From: JAFDZO01 sp044226845
GTDB lineage: Bacteria; Bacteroidota; Ignavibacteria; Tepidaquicellales; Tepidaquicellaceae
DNA length: 64,000 bases
Direction: 5' to 3'
Assembly: GCA_044226845.1 (NCBI GenBank)
Contig: JBGAGG010000008.1
Coordinates: forward strand, 62,001-126,000
This document shows, in pieces, positions 24,851 through 32,672 of this stretch. The first letter of the stretch is position 1; each line of letters starts with the position of its first letter. A program made the translations under genes and the position numbers. The notes under the pieces are model-generated. The model was given only the letters and a program-made list of their open reading frames with translations. It had not been told where the DNA came from and ran no database searches.

Positions 24851-26200
24851 TTAGCCGTTTAATCCTTTTTTTCTGCCGTCAAGAATTTTTAAAAATGATC
24901 TGCCGCGAACTTCTTCCAAAGTCAACCCTGTTTTTGCAATCTCGTCTTCGCTTATTGCACCGCAGTTTAATGCCCTTAAAAAATAATTCAATAAACCTTG
25001 TCCAGTAGCAGCATCATCAAAAATATCTCCAACAAGTGTTGCCTGAGCAGCTTTCTCAATAAAGTTTTTCAATCTTACTGAAGCCGAATCAAGTCCGTCT
25101 AAGAAAAATTTATAACATGCTGCATAACGTATCGGTAATTGCGCCGGATGCAAATCCCATCCCTGATAAAATCCCTGATTCAATGAATGCATAATATGGT
25201 CGTAGCCAAGCTTCCATGCTTTATTTACCGTATCGATATTTTCCTGTCTTTGCTCTTCAGAAATTTCTCCTCTGTGCGGACCGACAGGCATTACATTTGT
25301 TGCGCCGTCAGATAGCCAGACTCCTGTTCCTGCCAGTGTAACTTTCATAACATGCCTTGCAAAATCACAAACTGTATGGTCCATTGCCTGAAGCCTCGCT
25401 GTTATATCCATAGAGGCGGTGTAATCATAAACACCAAAATGCGCTGCTTTACATCTGCCTTTGCATGCTTTTACAAATCCAAGCAATGAAGCTTTTCCAT
25501 CCGCACCAAAAATAGATTGCGGTGTTTCTACCATCAGCTCCATTTTAATTTTTCCTTTACGCATCTTCAATTTCTTTTCTAGAATTTCCAATGCTTCGAT
25601 AAATGCTTCAACCTGTTTTTCATGGGTAATTTTAGGAAGTGTAACTACAAAATTATCGGGAAGCTCTCCGCCTGAAAGATTTGCCAGTGTTGAAATATAA
25701 ATATCAAGAGTTCTTAATGCTCTGTATTTTAACTCATCAGATAAAGTTTTTATTCTTATACCTATGAAGGGAGAGAGTGTATTTTCCTGCATTCCCTTCC
25801 ATGTTTCATTTGCACAGTTCACAGCAGTTTCATCTTCTTCTGCATCGGGACGTATACCAAATCCGTCTTCGAAATCAATTCTGAAATCTTCAACTCCTTC
25901 TCGTCCAAGTTTCTCTTCGATTTTGTTATAAATAATTTCATTGAGTTCATCTTTCTGTTTCCAGCCAAGTATGTTTGCAAGTACATGTGCATTTGGAATG
26001 AACTCTCTGAATGCTTTTAATCCAAGTTCACCTATTCTTACAGTTGTATTGGATTTAAACAGCTGTGCTCCGCCGTAAACCGTTGTAACAGGCTGCCGTT
26101 CAATCGACTCTCCGGGATATATTTTTTTATATTCTTTGTTTCCTTTGGAAATTGTTTTATAAACATCTTCCAGACTTTTATCCGATAAACTTAATTTCAT
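24851..26200 (-). CDS. Citrate-lyase-beta / HpcH-like TIM-barrel protein (DUF6986 type)
   Basis: 449 residues, longer than CitE (about 300). The C-C-lyase TIM-barrel fold is indicated by DFRIDFEDGFGIRPDAEED, the ELMVETPQSIFG segment with a metal-binding Glu, and AAHFGVYDYTASMDITARLQ, where Asp would complete the Mg site. Relatives cleave or form C-C bonds next to a carboxylate (citryl-CoA, malyl-CoA, malate synthase). It is last in the urate operon, 30 bp after the HIU hydrolase gene. That placement suggests it acts on glyoxylate or ureidoglycolate released by the upstream steps, for example by condensing glyoxylate. This is inference; the family has no proven reaction that I know of. Confidence 0.8.
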   Translation of the reverse strand: MKLSLSDKSLEDVYKTISKGNKEYKKIYPGESIERQPVTTVYGGAQLFKSNTTVRIGELGLKAFREFIPNAHVLANILGWKQKDELNEIIYNKIEEKLGREGVEDFRIDFEDGFGIRPDAEEDETAVNCANETWKGMQENTLSPFIGIRIKTLSDELKYRALRTLDIYISTLANLSGGELPDNFVVTLPKITHEKQVEAFIEALEILEKKLKMRKGKIKMELMVETPQSIFGADGKASLLGFVKACKGRCKAAHFGVYDYTASMDITARLQAMDHTVCDFARHVMKVTLAGTGVWLSDGATNVMPVGPHRGEISEEQRQENIDTVNKAWKLGYDHIMHSLNQGFYQGWDLHPAQLPIRYAACYKFFLDGLDSASVRLKNFIEKAAQATLVGDIFDDAATGQGLLNYFLRALNCGAISEDEIAKTGLTLEEVRGRSFLKILDGRKKGLNG

Positions 26201-26230
26201 ATAGTTCTTATGATAGATTTAAAATTTATT

Positions 26231-26572
26231 TTAGCTGCCTCTGTATGTTGAAAATCCATAAGGACTTAATAATAATGGTACATGATAATGCGCATCTGAA
26301 TCTATTCTAAAAATTACTTCTACTACAGGGTAAAACGAATCAATTCCTTCCCGCTCAAAATACTCACCGGTATTGAAAATTAATTTATACGTTCCATGCT
26401 CCATTTGAACATCATCGCCTAACAAGTTTTTTATTCTGCCGTCTGAATCTGTTTTCCCTTCAGCAAGGTCTACCCACTGAAATTCATTCTGTAAAAACTT
26501 TAACGTTGCGGGAACATCCTTTGCAGGCATGCCGATTGATATATCTAAAATGTGAGTTGTTAACTGACTCAA
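26231..26572 (-). CDS. uraH: 5-hydroxyisourate hydrolase (transthyretin-like)
   Basis: 113 residues, standard length. It hydrolyses 5-hydroxyisourate, the product of uricase, to OHCU. N-terminal LTTHILDISIGMPA carries the first catalytic His, and the diagnostic C-terminal motif is intact as SPYGFSTYRGS, preceded by HYHVPLLL. The arginine region (GRIKNLLGDD) is also present. These homotetramers act in the cytosol, and no signal peptide is seen. The gene overlaps the OHCU decarboxylase gene by 4 bp, indicating coupled translation. Confidence 0.96.
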   Translation of the reverse strand: MSQLTTHILDISIGMPAKDVPATLKFLQNEFQWVDLAEGKTDSDGRIKNLLGDDVQMEHGTYKLIFNTGEYFEREGIDSFYPVVEVIFRIDSDAHYHVPLLLSPYGFSTYRGS

Positions 26573-27045
26573 AATAATTTCTCCAGTCTTAATTTTGTAA
26601 TTTTGTTTTGTTCCCCCATTGCAATTTTTAGTTCTTCTTCGTAGTTATTTTTTATTCTTTTTTTTATTAATCCCAGCATTTCATCTGCCGTTTTACCTGT
26701 GGCACATACTATGAATATAAACCCAAAATCTTTTTCATACCACTCATTATATTTTTTAAGTTCTGTAAGCGTTTCCTTTGATGCTGCGCTTACTGATGAT
26801 TGTTCCTTCGTAGTAAAATCTTTCGTGCTGCCAAACTTCTTTTCAAGCGATGCTAAGTCACCAATTTTCGGATGCTGTTTAAATGCCTCAAGCCAGTCTT
26901 TTCTATTAAGACTAAACCATATCTCTTCTGCTTTCTCAAACATCTTTTCTTTGCTGTCAAAAGGAAAGTGCAGGGCAAATTCATTCACCCAGTTAACGCT
27001 TCCGCAGCAGTTATATAAATTTTCTTTTAATTCTTTCTTATTCAT
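26569..27045 (-). CDS. uraD: OHCU decarboxylase
   Basis: 158 residues. It decarboxylates 2-oxo-4-hydroxy-4-carboxy-5-ureidoimidazoline to S-allantoin, the third step after uricase and HIU hydrolase. Family motifs: LYNCCGSVNWVNEF at the N-terminus, the catalytic-histidine segment FKQHPKIGDLASLEKKF, EQSSVSAASKETLTELKKYN, and YEKDFGFIFIVCATGKTADEML. All-helical and cytosolic. It overlaps uraH by 4 bp and lies 37 bp downstream of allantoicase. Free-standing rather than fused to uraH, as in many bacteria. Confidence 0.96.
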   Translation of the reverse strand: MNKKELKENLYNCCGSVNWVNEFALHFPFDSKEKMFEKAEEIWFSLNRKDWLEAFKQHPKIGDLASLEKKFGSTKDFTTKEQSSVSAASKETLTELKKYNEWYEKDFGFIFIVCATGKTADEMLGLIKKRIKNNYEEELKIAMGEQNKITKLRLEKLF

Positions 27046-27082
27046 TAATTTTTTGAAGTCTAACTAAATTTTAAACCGTAAA

Positions 27083-28093
27083 TTAAATTATACCGTAAAT
27101 TCTTAATCTGCTCACTCCGCCGTCAGGAAAAATATTCAGTTTTACATGCGTAAAAATTTCTTTGCTCACAATTTCCTCTTCAAAAAAATGCTCAGTATCT
27201 GCCTGAAGTTTTACTTTTGGCAAAATTTCTTTCCATTGAATCATGGTGTCCGTCACTCTATAATCCTCAAGATGCGGCAAGTTTACTCCTTCTATTGAAC
27301 AGGTGTCAGGATAGTTTCCTTTGAAGTGCGCCGTATCAACCATTATTTTTTGAATACTGCCCGGCTCTGCTAATTTTAATATACACCAGTCATATCCCGG
27401 GATTCTCTTTCGTTTCGTTTCCCATCCGTCACCCATATACATGCTTTTTGTAGGTGAATTCAAATTATCTTTCGAGCCGAAATACATATCGTTACAGATT
27501 ATAACTTTCCCGCCGTTTACAAGTCCCGCTAAGTCAATCAATTCACCGTTATAATTCTCTTTCCATTTTTTATAAACGTCTCCATAAACCCTGAACCGCG
27601 CAACTCCGCCGTCAGGAAAAATATTCAATCGCAAATGAGTAAAGTAATCAAGATTATTTATTGTTGAAAATAAATTTTGCGAACCCGGATTTAAGGAAGC
27701 CTTAGGAACAATCTCAGTCCATTCCATTTTCTCTTTGTACAAAGAATCTTCATCTGCGCCATCCTCAAGCTTTGCTCCCCATACCGATGCGTATGGCGGA
27801 TGATTGCCTGTGAAAAATGCCGTATCTATATCAACACCTTTTACATAGCCGGGTATGCCAAGGCGGATAACAGCCCAGTCATAACCTTCAACTCTTTTGC
27901 GTCGTGATTCCCAACCGTCCATCCATTTACCGTGATCTGTATATTCATCCGGTAAAAATATAGCCGGCTTTACTTTCAATAGATTTTCTTTCTCTGCAAA
28001 AAAATCATCGGTGCAGTATAAAACTTTTCCGTTTACTTTTTCCGAAGCAAGTTCTGTCAATCCTGCAAATGCTGAAGATGTAGTTATATTCAT
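27083..28093 (-). CDS. alc: Allantoicase
   Basis: 336 residues made of two homologous halves, the known allantoicase plan. Each half has a GWESRRKR / GWETKRKR segment followed by EGYDWAVIRLGIPG or PGYDWCILKLAEPG, then an FTGNHPPYAS / FKGNYPDTCS loop, and ends in THLRLNIFPDGGVARFRVYG or THVKLNIFPDGGVSRLRIYG. It hydrolyses allantoate to ureidoglycolate and urea. Its ATG shares bases with the stop of allantoinase, so the two are translationally coupled. Choice of allantoicase over the ammonia-releasing AllC route means the pathway produces urea. Confidence 0.97.
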   Translation of the reverse strand: MNITTSSAFAGLTELASEKVNGKVLYCTDDFFAEKENLLKVKPAIFLPDEYTDHGKWMDGWESRRKRVEGYDWAVIRLGIPGYVKGVDIDTAFFTGNHPPYASVWGAKLEDGADEDSLYKEKMEWTEIVPKASLNPGSQNLFSTINNLDYFTHLRLNIFPDGGVARFRVYGDVYKKWKENYNGELIDLAGLVNGGKVIICNDMYFGSKDNLNSPTKSMYMGDGWETKRKRIPGYDWCILKLAEPGSIQKIMVDTAHFKGNYPDTCSIEGVNLPHLEDYRVTDTMIQWKEILPKVKLQADTEHFFEEEIVSKEIFTHVKLNIFPDGGVSRLRIYGII

Positions 28094-29406
28094 TAATTAA
28101 TTCTTAAAATTATTTTACCTTTTGGTTCAGGAGAAAATTTTCCTTCATCAAATATTTTTCCACCATTAAGAAAAACCGTATGGACTTTCCCGAACAGCTT
28201 TTCATGGTGATATGCCGAAATTTTATTTTTGTGATGCAGCGAATCCGGCTCTACAAAAAAGCTTTCTTCAGGATTAAAAATCGTAAAGTCAGCATACTTG
28301 CCTTCTTCTATTGTACCTATGTATTTATCCAAGCCAACGAGCTTTGCAGTATTCCTGCTCATCCATTTTGAAACTCTCTCTAAACTTATTTCTCTTTCCT
28401 TTGCTTTAGTCCAGACGGCGGGAAATGAAACCTGCAAAGAAGCAATTCCTCCCCATGCATCTGAGAAAATTTTTGCTTTGAGATCATGTGTACAAGGTGA
28501 ATGGTCGCTTGCAATCATATCTATTGTTCCGTCTTCAAGCGCTTCCCAAAGCTTTTCGTTATTTTCTTTACTTCTTATGGGAGGAGTGCATTTGAAACGT
28601 GAATCATCCAGCGGAATATCCTCGCCGTTGAAAAATAAATAATGTGGACAGGTTTCCACTGTTAAGTTTAAGCCTTCGCTCTTAGCTTTCCTTATCTGCT
28701 CCAACGAATCAGCTGATGATAAGTGAACAATATGTATGTGTGTATTAAATTCTTTGCACAGCTTTATTAAAATCTTAATTGCCTCATCTTCCATTTCATG
28801 CGGTCTGTACTTTACAAAATCTGAGAAAGAATTCGCAACGCCTTTCTTACTATCAGTAAAAATTTCTGCATGCACTAGCAGCGGCAAATTAAAATCTTTC
28901 ATTACATTCAGAACATTTCTTAAGTCACTTTCACTTACATACTTAAATTCATCAAGTCCCGAATCTATCATAAATGATTTAATTCCAAGCACACCTGAGC
29001 CGCACAGTTCTTTCAGTTCATTTAGGTTATCACTTACTGCTCCGCCATAAAATCCGCAATCGACCCATAGCTTCCCTTTGGCTGCTTCAAGCTTTTTATC
29101 AAAATTTTTCTTTGATGTAGTTACGGGAGAACTGTTCAGCGGCATGTCAACAAGTGTTGTTATTCCTCCGGCAGCTGCTGACTTAGTTGCAGTTTCAAAG
29201 CCTTCCCATTCCGTTCGCCCGGGCTCGTTAATATGAACATGTGTGTCAACCACTCCGGGCATTATAACAAATTCACCAAAGTCATCTGCTTCCTCACTAT
29301 AACTTTTTACACCTGTAATCTTACCCTTATCAATCAAAATTGATGCGGGAATTAATTCACCGTTTATTAGAACTCTCTTGCTTTTTATTGATTGCATGAG
29401 TCTCAA
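28093..29406 (-). CDS. allB: Allantoinase
   Basis: 437 residues, amidohydrolase fold. The binuclear metal site is visible: H56 and H58 in VDTHVHINEPGRTEWEGF, carboxylated lysine K143 in GIKSFMIDSG, histidines in PLLVHAE and HIHIVHLSS, and the aspartate in IASDHSPC. It opens allantoin to allantoate. It is the promoter-proximal gene of the minus-strand operon and is divergent from uricase across a 153-bp region. An internal ATG three codons in (MQSIKSKRV) is an alternative start. Confidence 0.96.
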   Translation of the reverse strand: MRLMQSIKSKRVLINGELIPASILIDKGKITGVKSYSEEADDFGEFVIMPGVVDTHVHINEPGRTEWEGFETATKSAAAGGITTLVDMPLNSSPVTTSKKNFDKKLEAAKGKLWVDCGFYGGAVSDNLNELKELCGSGVLGIKSFMIDSGLDEFKYVSESDLRNVLNVMKDFNLPLLVHAEIFTDSKKGVANSFSDFVKYRPHEMEDEAIKILIKLCKEFNTHIHIVHLSSADSLEQIRKAKSEGLNLTVETCPHYLFFNGEDIPLDDSRFKCTPPIRSKENNEKLWEALEDGTIDMIASDHSPCTHDLKAKIFSDAWGGIASLQVSFPAVWTKAKEREISLERVSKWMSRNTAKLVGLDKYIGTIEEGKYADFTIFNPEESFFVEPDSLHHKNKISAYHHEKLFGKVHTVFLNGGKIFDEGKFSPEPKGKIILRIN

Positions 29407-29559
29407 TTTACGAATAACTAAACTTTTTTGTAAGAGAATAAAACTATAGTGAAGAAATTTATATCGGACTAATATAATCCAATATTTTCAAAAAAGGATT
29501 ACTATAAAAGTTTACAAACGCTATATTACAAAACTTAGATAGAAAATTTAAATCTTAAT

Positions 29560-30426
29560 ATGAAAATAGAATTAATTCAAAGCAACTACGGAAAGTCAAA
29601 AGTCCGTGTCACTAAAGTAAAACGTGACGGCGAATATCATGATATGAAAGAGTTTCTTGTAAACGTTCAGCTCGAAGGCAATTTTGATACTGTTCACTCT
29701 GACGGAGATAATACCGGGCTTCTATCAACCGATGCTATGAAAAATACTGTTTACGCTTTAGCAAAAGAACATGATGTTAACTCAATAGAAGAATTTGCTC
29801 TTTTTCTTTCAGAACATTTCTTAAAGAACAACGATAATGTTGACCATGTATCTATTGAAATCATTCAATCTCTCTGGGACAGAATATCAGTAGATGGTAC
29901 TCCGCATAATCACTCATTCGTCAGCGGCGGAAATGAAAAGCGTACATGCCTTGTTGAAAGAACTGCCGATGATGTCTATGTCAGCTCGGGAATTCTCGAT
30001 TTACTAATAATGAAAACCACAGGTTCTGAATTCTGGGGATTTAAAAGGGAGCAATATACAACTCTGCCGGAAACAAGAGACAGAATTTTTGAAACGAGCG
30101 TAAAGGCAACATGGGACTATGTGCGCGATGAAAATATAGATTATAATTCGAATTATAATAAAGCGCGTCAAACTATACTGGAAGTTTTTGCAAATCATCA
30201 GAGCTTATCAGTTCAGCATACAATTTACGAAATTGGAAAAGTCCTGCTTGAAAGCTGCGATGATATTGATGAAATCGCATTCTCAATGCCTAATAAACAT
30301 TGCTTATTAATAAACCTTGGAGTGTTCGGTATGGAAAATAAAAATGAGATTTTTGTTCCGACTGACGAACCCCATGGTTTAATTGAAGCTGTGATTGGCA
30401 GAGAGATTTTAAATGATGAAGAATAA
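29560..30426 (+). CDS. uox: Urate oxidase (uricase)
   Basis: 288 residues, normal for cofactor-free uricase with two T-fold domains. The catalytic threonine appears as T57 in NTGLLSTDAMKNTVYALA. The second domain has MKTTGSEFWGFKREQYTTLP, ETRDRIFETSVKATW and the conserved AFSMPNKHCL. It oxidises urate to 5-hydroxyisourate with O2, giving H2O2. Bacterial-type cytosolic enzyme; no targeting signal. It is divergent from the rest of the pathway and probably co-regulated from 29407-29559, where TATAATCC and GGATTACTATA form a weak dyad. The H2O2 formed needs a catalase; a Mn-catalase gene lies about 9 kb away. Confidence 0.97.
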   Translation: MKIELIQSNYGKSKVRVTKVKRDGEYHDMKEFLVNVQLEGNFDTVHSDGDNTGLLSTDAMKNTVYALAKEHDVNSIEEFALFLSEHFLKNNDNVDHVSIEIIQSLWDRISVDGTPHNHSFVSGGNEKRTCLVERTADDVYVSSGILDLLIMKTTGSEFWGFKREQYTTLPETRDRIFETSVKATWDYVRDENIDYNSNYNKARQTILEVFANHQSLSVQHTIYEIGKVLLESCDDIDEIAFSMPNKHCLLINLGVFGMENKNEIFVPTDEPHGLIEAVIGREILNDEE

Positions 30427-30457
30427 TTTTAGAAATATGAATAACATTTTTTTAGAG

Positions 30458-30492
30458 ACCTGACTTTATTTAAAACCGGTCAGGCATTTTTC
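30458..30492 (+). terminator. Terminator after uricase
   Basis: Stem CCTGACT / GGTCAGG (last pair wobble) followed by ATTTTTCTT. Moderate strength. Confidence 0.6.
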
Positions 30493-30512
30493 TTACCTTA
30501 ATTTTTTATTTT

Positions 30513-30556
30513 TTAAAAAAAAAATCCCGCGGTGAAACTATACACCTGCGGGACTG
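30513..30556 (-). terminator. Terminator after the 605-residue T9SS protein
   Basis: Stem TCCCGC-GGTG / CACC-t-GCGGGA with one bulged base and about ten T residues on the minus strand. Confidence 0.85.
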
Positions 30557-30585
30557 AGAAGAAATATTACTATCTCTATTTCATT

Positions 30586-32403
30586 TTATTTAACCAAAGT
30601 CATTTTCTTTATTTCAGAGAAGTTTGTAGTTTTTATCTGATAGAAGTAAACTCCGCTCGATAAGCTGCTGCCGTTGAACTGATATTCATAGGTTCCTGCA
30701 TTAAGCTGGCCGTTAACTAATTCTGAAATTTCTTTACCTGAGATATCAAATATTTTAACCGTTACAAATTCACCTTTAGGAAGGCTGAATGATATTTTTG
30801 TTGTTGGGTTAAAAGGATTCGGATAATTTTGGTTTAAGGCAAATTTATCAGCTGTTCCGATTTTGTTTACACCATTTTTTGATGTTTCTGTTTTAGGCGC
30901 TACGTTCATAGCAGGTTCACCTGTGAATGGAAAGTTATCAGCTACAACTCTTCTTGTCCATACTTTGCTTAAGTCAGGTGTATTGTACCATGTCGTATTT
31001 GTTGTGCGTCCGCTTAAAATATAGTCATCGAATTGCGGGAAAGAGTTCCATATGGCAGTGACTTCTAAAGACCATTTCCAGTCATAAGGAAGTCTGTAAC
31101 CTAAATCAAGAAAGTAACCGTAAAGAACTGATGATTGACTACCGATGTTATCTACGTTCTGAGTATTCCCTAATGTTCCTGCTAATGAAGCAATGTTTAT
31201 TTGTTTGTTCAGCTCATTTATCAAATAAGGCTGTGAGTTGTTTCTTAAATAGTTTGCTGATGTATTTGATGTTCCGTCAGTATTGATTGTAAGGGTTGCT
31301 GTATAGCCTTTTACAACGCCGGGTTGTGAAATTTCAACGTTTGTAAATGCACCTGTTCTTGGGGGAAGCGCGTTGTACGTATTTGGAAAAATCGCTGTGT
31401 TTATATTTCCTGAAAAAGCCCTGTTTGTAAATCCTAAAGAAGGAAGAACAACTCCGTTTGAATCCTTTACAACTAATGTTGCTGTTGAATTTCCTGCAAG
31501 TTTTATAAAGTGATGAAATTTATTTACGAATGCCGAGCCTCTTGCCAATGCTTCGTAATCAAAAACTATTTGTGTAATCTTATTTGAACCGTCGAATGTA
31601 ACTCTTTCTCTCATACCTGCAACAAAGTCATTAACATCCCAGTCATTCCATCCGCTATTCTTTAAATCTTCAAATGCAACAATATATGAACTGTCTGTTG
31701 TTCTGGTTGGATTGCTTATATTTTCATCTGCTCCAAAAGCTCTGTAGTTTGCGCCGCTGAATTGACCGGAAAAGTATACAACTGAACGATATGTTAATGG
31801 CGCTGATTGCACAGCAGTAACTAGTAATGTAACAGTTACAGAACCGTTTGACTGCGGGGAAACTGAACCTATATTCCAGCTAACTACGTTGCCTGATGCA
31901 ACTCCGCCGCCTGTTGCTGAAACGAATGATGTTCCGGCAGGTATTGTATCAACTAATCTTCCATTAGATAAACCAGAACCTTCATTATTGGAATATTTAA
32001 TTGTATATGTAACTTGTGAGCCCGGTGAAGGCATTACTGTTGAACCGTCTGATATTTCTGTTGTAATATTTTTTGTTGCATAAGTCGCAGTTCTTCCTGT
32101 TAAGTTCCAGGTTAAAGAAGTGCCGTAAGCAACTGGCATACTCCATACCGAAATCTGACGTCCCATTTGAAAAGTAGTAAGCTGACCTCTATTTATAACG
32201 CCAGGATAGAAGAAGTTTTTTGTTCCCGTTCCGTTATTAACAGGTATATTTACAATTGAACCGGATGTGTTATTATATCCGTAAAATACTACATAATTTC
32301 CATTTCCATAGTTTGTAACATTTTCAATTATTGGCGATACTGACTGTCCGAAAGCATAAGCAGAGAGTAAGATAAAGCAGATTGTTAGAATATTTTTTTT
32401 CAT
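30586..32403 (-). CDS. T9SS-exported protein with DUF11-like and LruC domains, short form
   Basis: 605 residues. Signal peptide (NILTICFILLSAYAFGQ). Residues about 110-215 form a DUF11-like beta domain (VTYTIKYSNNEGSGLSNGRL, VDTIPAGTSFVSATGGG). Next is an LruC-type domain starting YIVAFEDLKNSGWNDWDVND, the family's FEDL...D-x-[DN] signature, running to about 480. A T9SS type A domain ends it (NYPNPFNPTTKISFSLP to SEIKKMTLVK). It is a paralogue of the next gene over about 480 residues but lacks the beta-propeller insert. Two copies of TTTAACCAAA lie just before the ATG. Likely surface-exposed; function unknown. Confidence 0.85.
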   Translation of the reverse strand: MKKNILTICFILLSAYAFGQSVSPIIENVTNYGNGNYVVFYGYNNTSGSIVNIPVNNGTGTKNFFYPGVINRGQLTTFQMGRQISVWSMPVAYGTSLTWNLTGRTATYATKNITTEISDGSTVMPSPGSQVTYTIKYSNNEGSGLSNGRLVDTIPAGTSFVSATGGGVASGNVVSWNIGSVSPQSNGSVTVTLLVTAVQSAPLTYRSVVYFSGQFSGANYRAFGADENISNPTRTTDSSYIVAFEDLKNSGWNDWDVNDFVAGMRERVTFDGSNKITQIVFDYEALARGSAFVNKFHHFIKLAGNSTATLVVKDSNGVVLPSLGFTNRAFSGNINTAIFPNTYNALPPRTGAFTNVEISQPGVVKGYTATLTINTDGTSNTSANYLRNNSQPYLINELNKQINIASLAGTLGNTQNVDNIGSQSSVLYGYFLDLGYRLPYDWKWSLEVTAIWNSFPQFDDYILSGRTTNTTWYNTPDLSKVWTRRVVADNFPFTGEPAMNVAPKTETSKNGVNKIGTADKFALNQNYPNPFNPTTKISFSLPKGEFVTVKIFDISGKEISELVNGQLNAGTYEYQFNGSSLSSGVYFYQIKTTNFSEIKKMTLVK

Positions 32404-32606
32404 TTTTGGTTAAATATTTTGGTTAAATTTTTTATCGATTTTACCCCCCTTAGTTCAATTGCTGTGCCATTTATAAATCCCAGCCAAACATTGTTTTTAC
32501 AATATTATTAATATTCAATGTCGTTTTCTAAAAAATTTAGTGTAGTTTTGAAACTATTCTATTTTGCTGAAATTCACTCTAATACTACATATTTTAGTTA
32601 TTTTAT

Positions 32607-32645
32607 AAAAAAATCCCTCAATGAAATCAATCACTGAGGGATTTG
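32607..32645 (-). terminator. Terminator after the 1021-residue T9SS protein
   Basis: 10-bp stem AAATCCCTCA / TGAGGGATTT (32611-32644), extended inward, with an A-run that is a T-run on the minus strand. Confidence 0.88.
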
Positions 32646-32672
32646 AGAAGAGTTACAAATATTTCTCTATTT

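Noticed and set aside
29407..29559. Operator dyad between allB and uricase (TATAATCC / GGATTACTATA)
   Set aside because: The arms match only over 5 bp plus a broken extension in very AT-rich DNA; too weak to list as a site.
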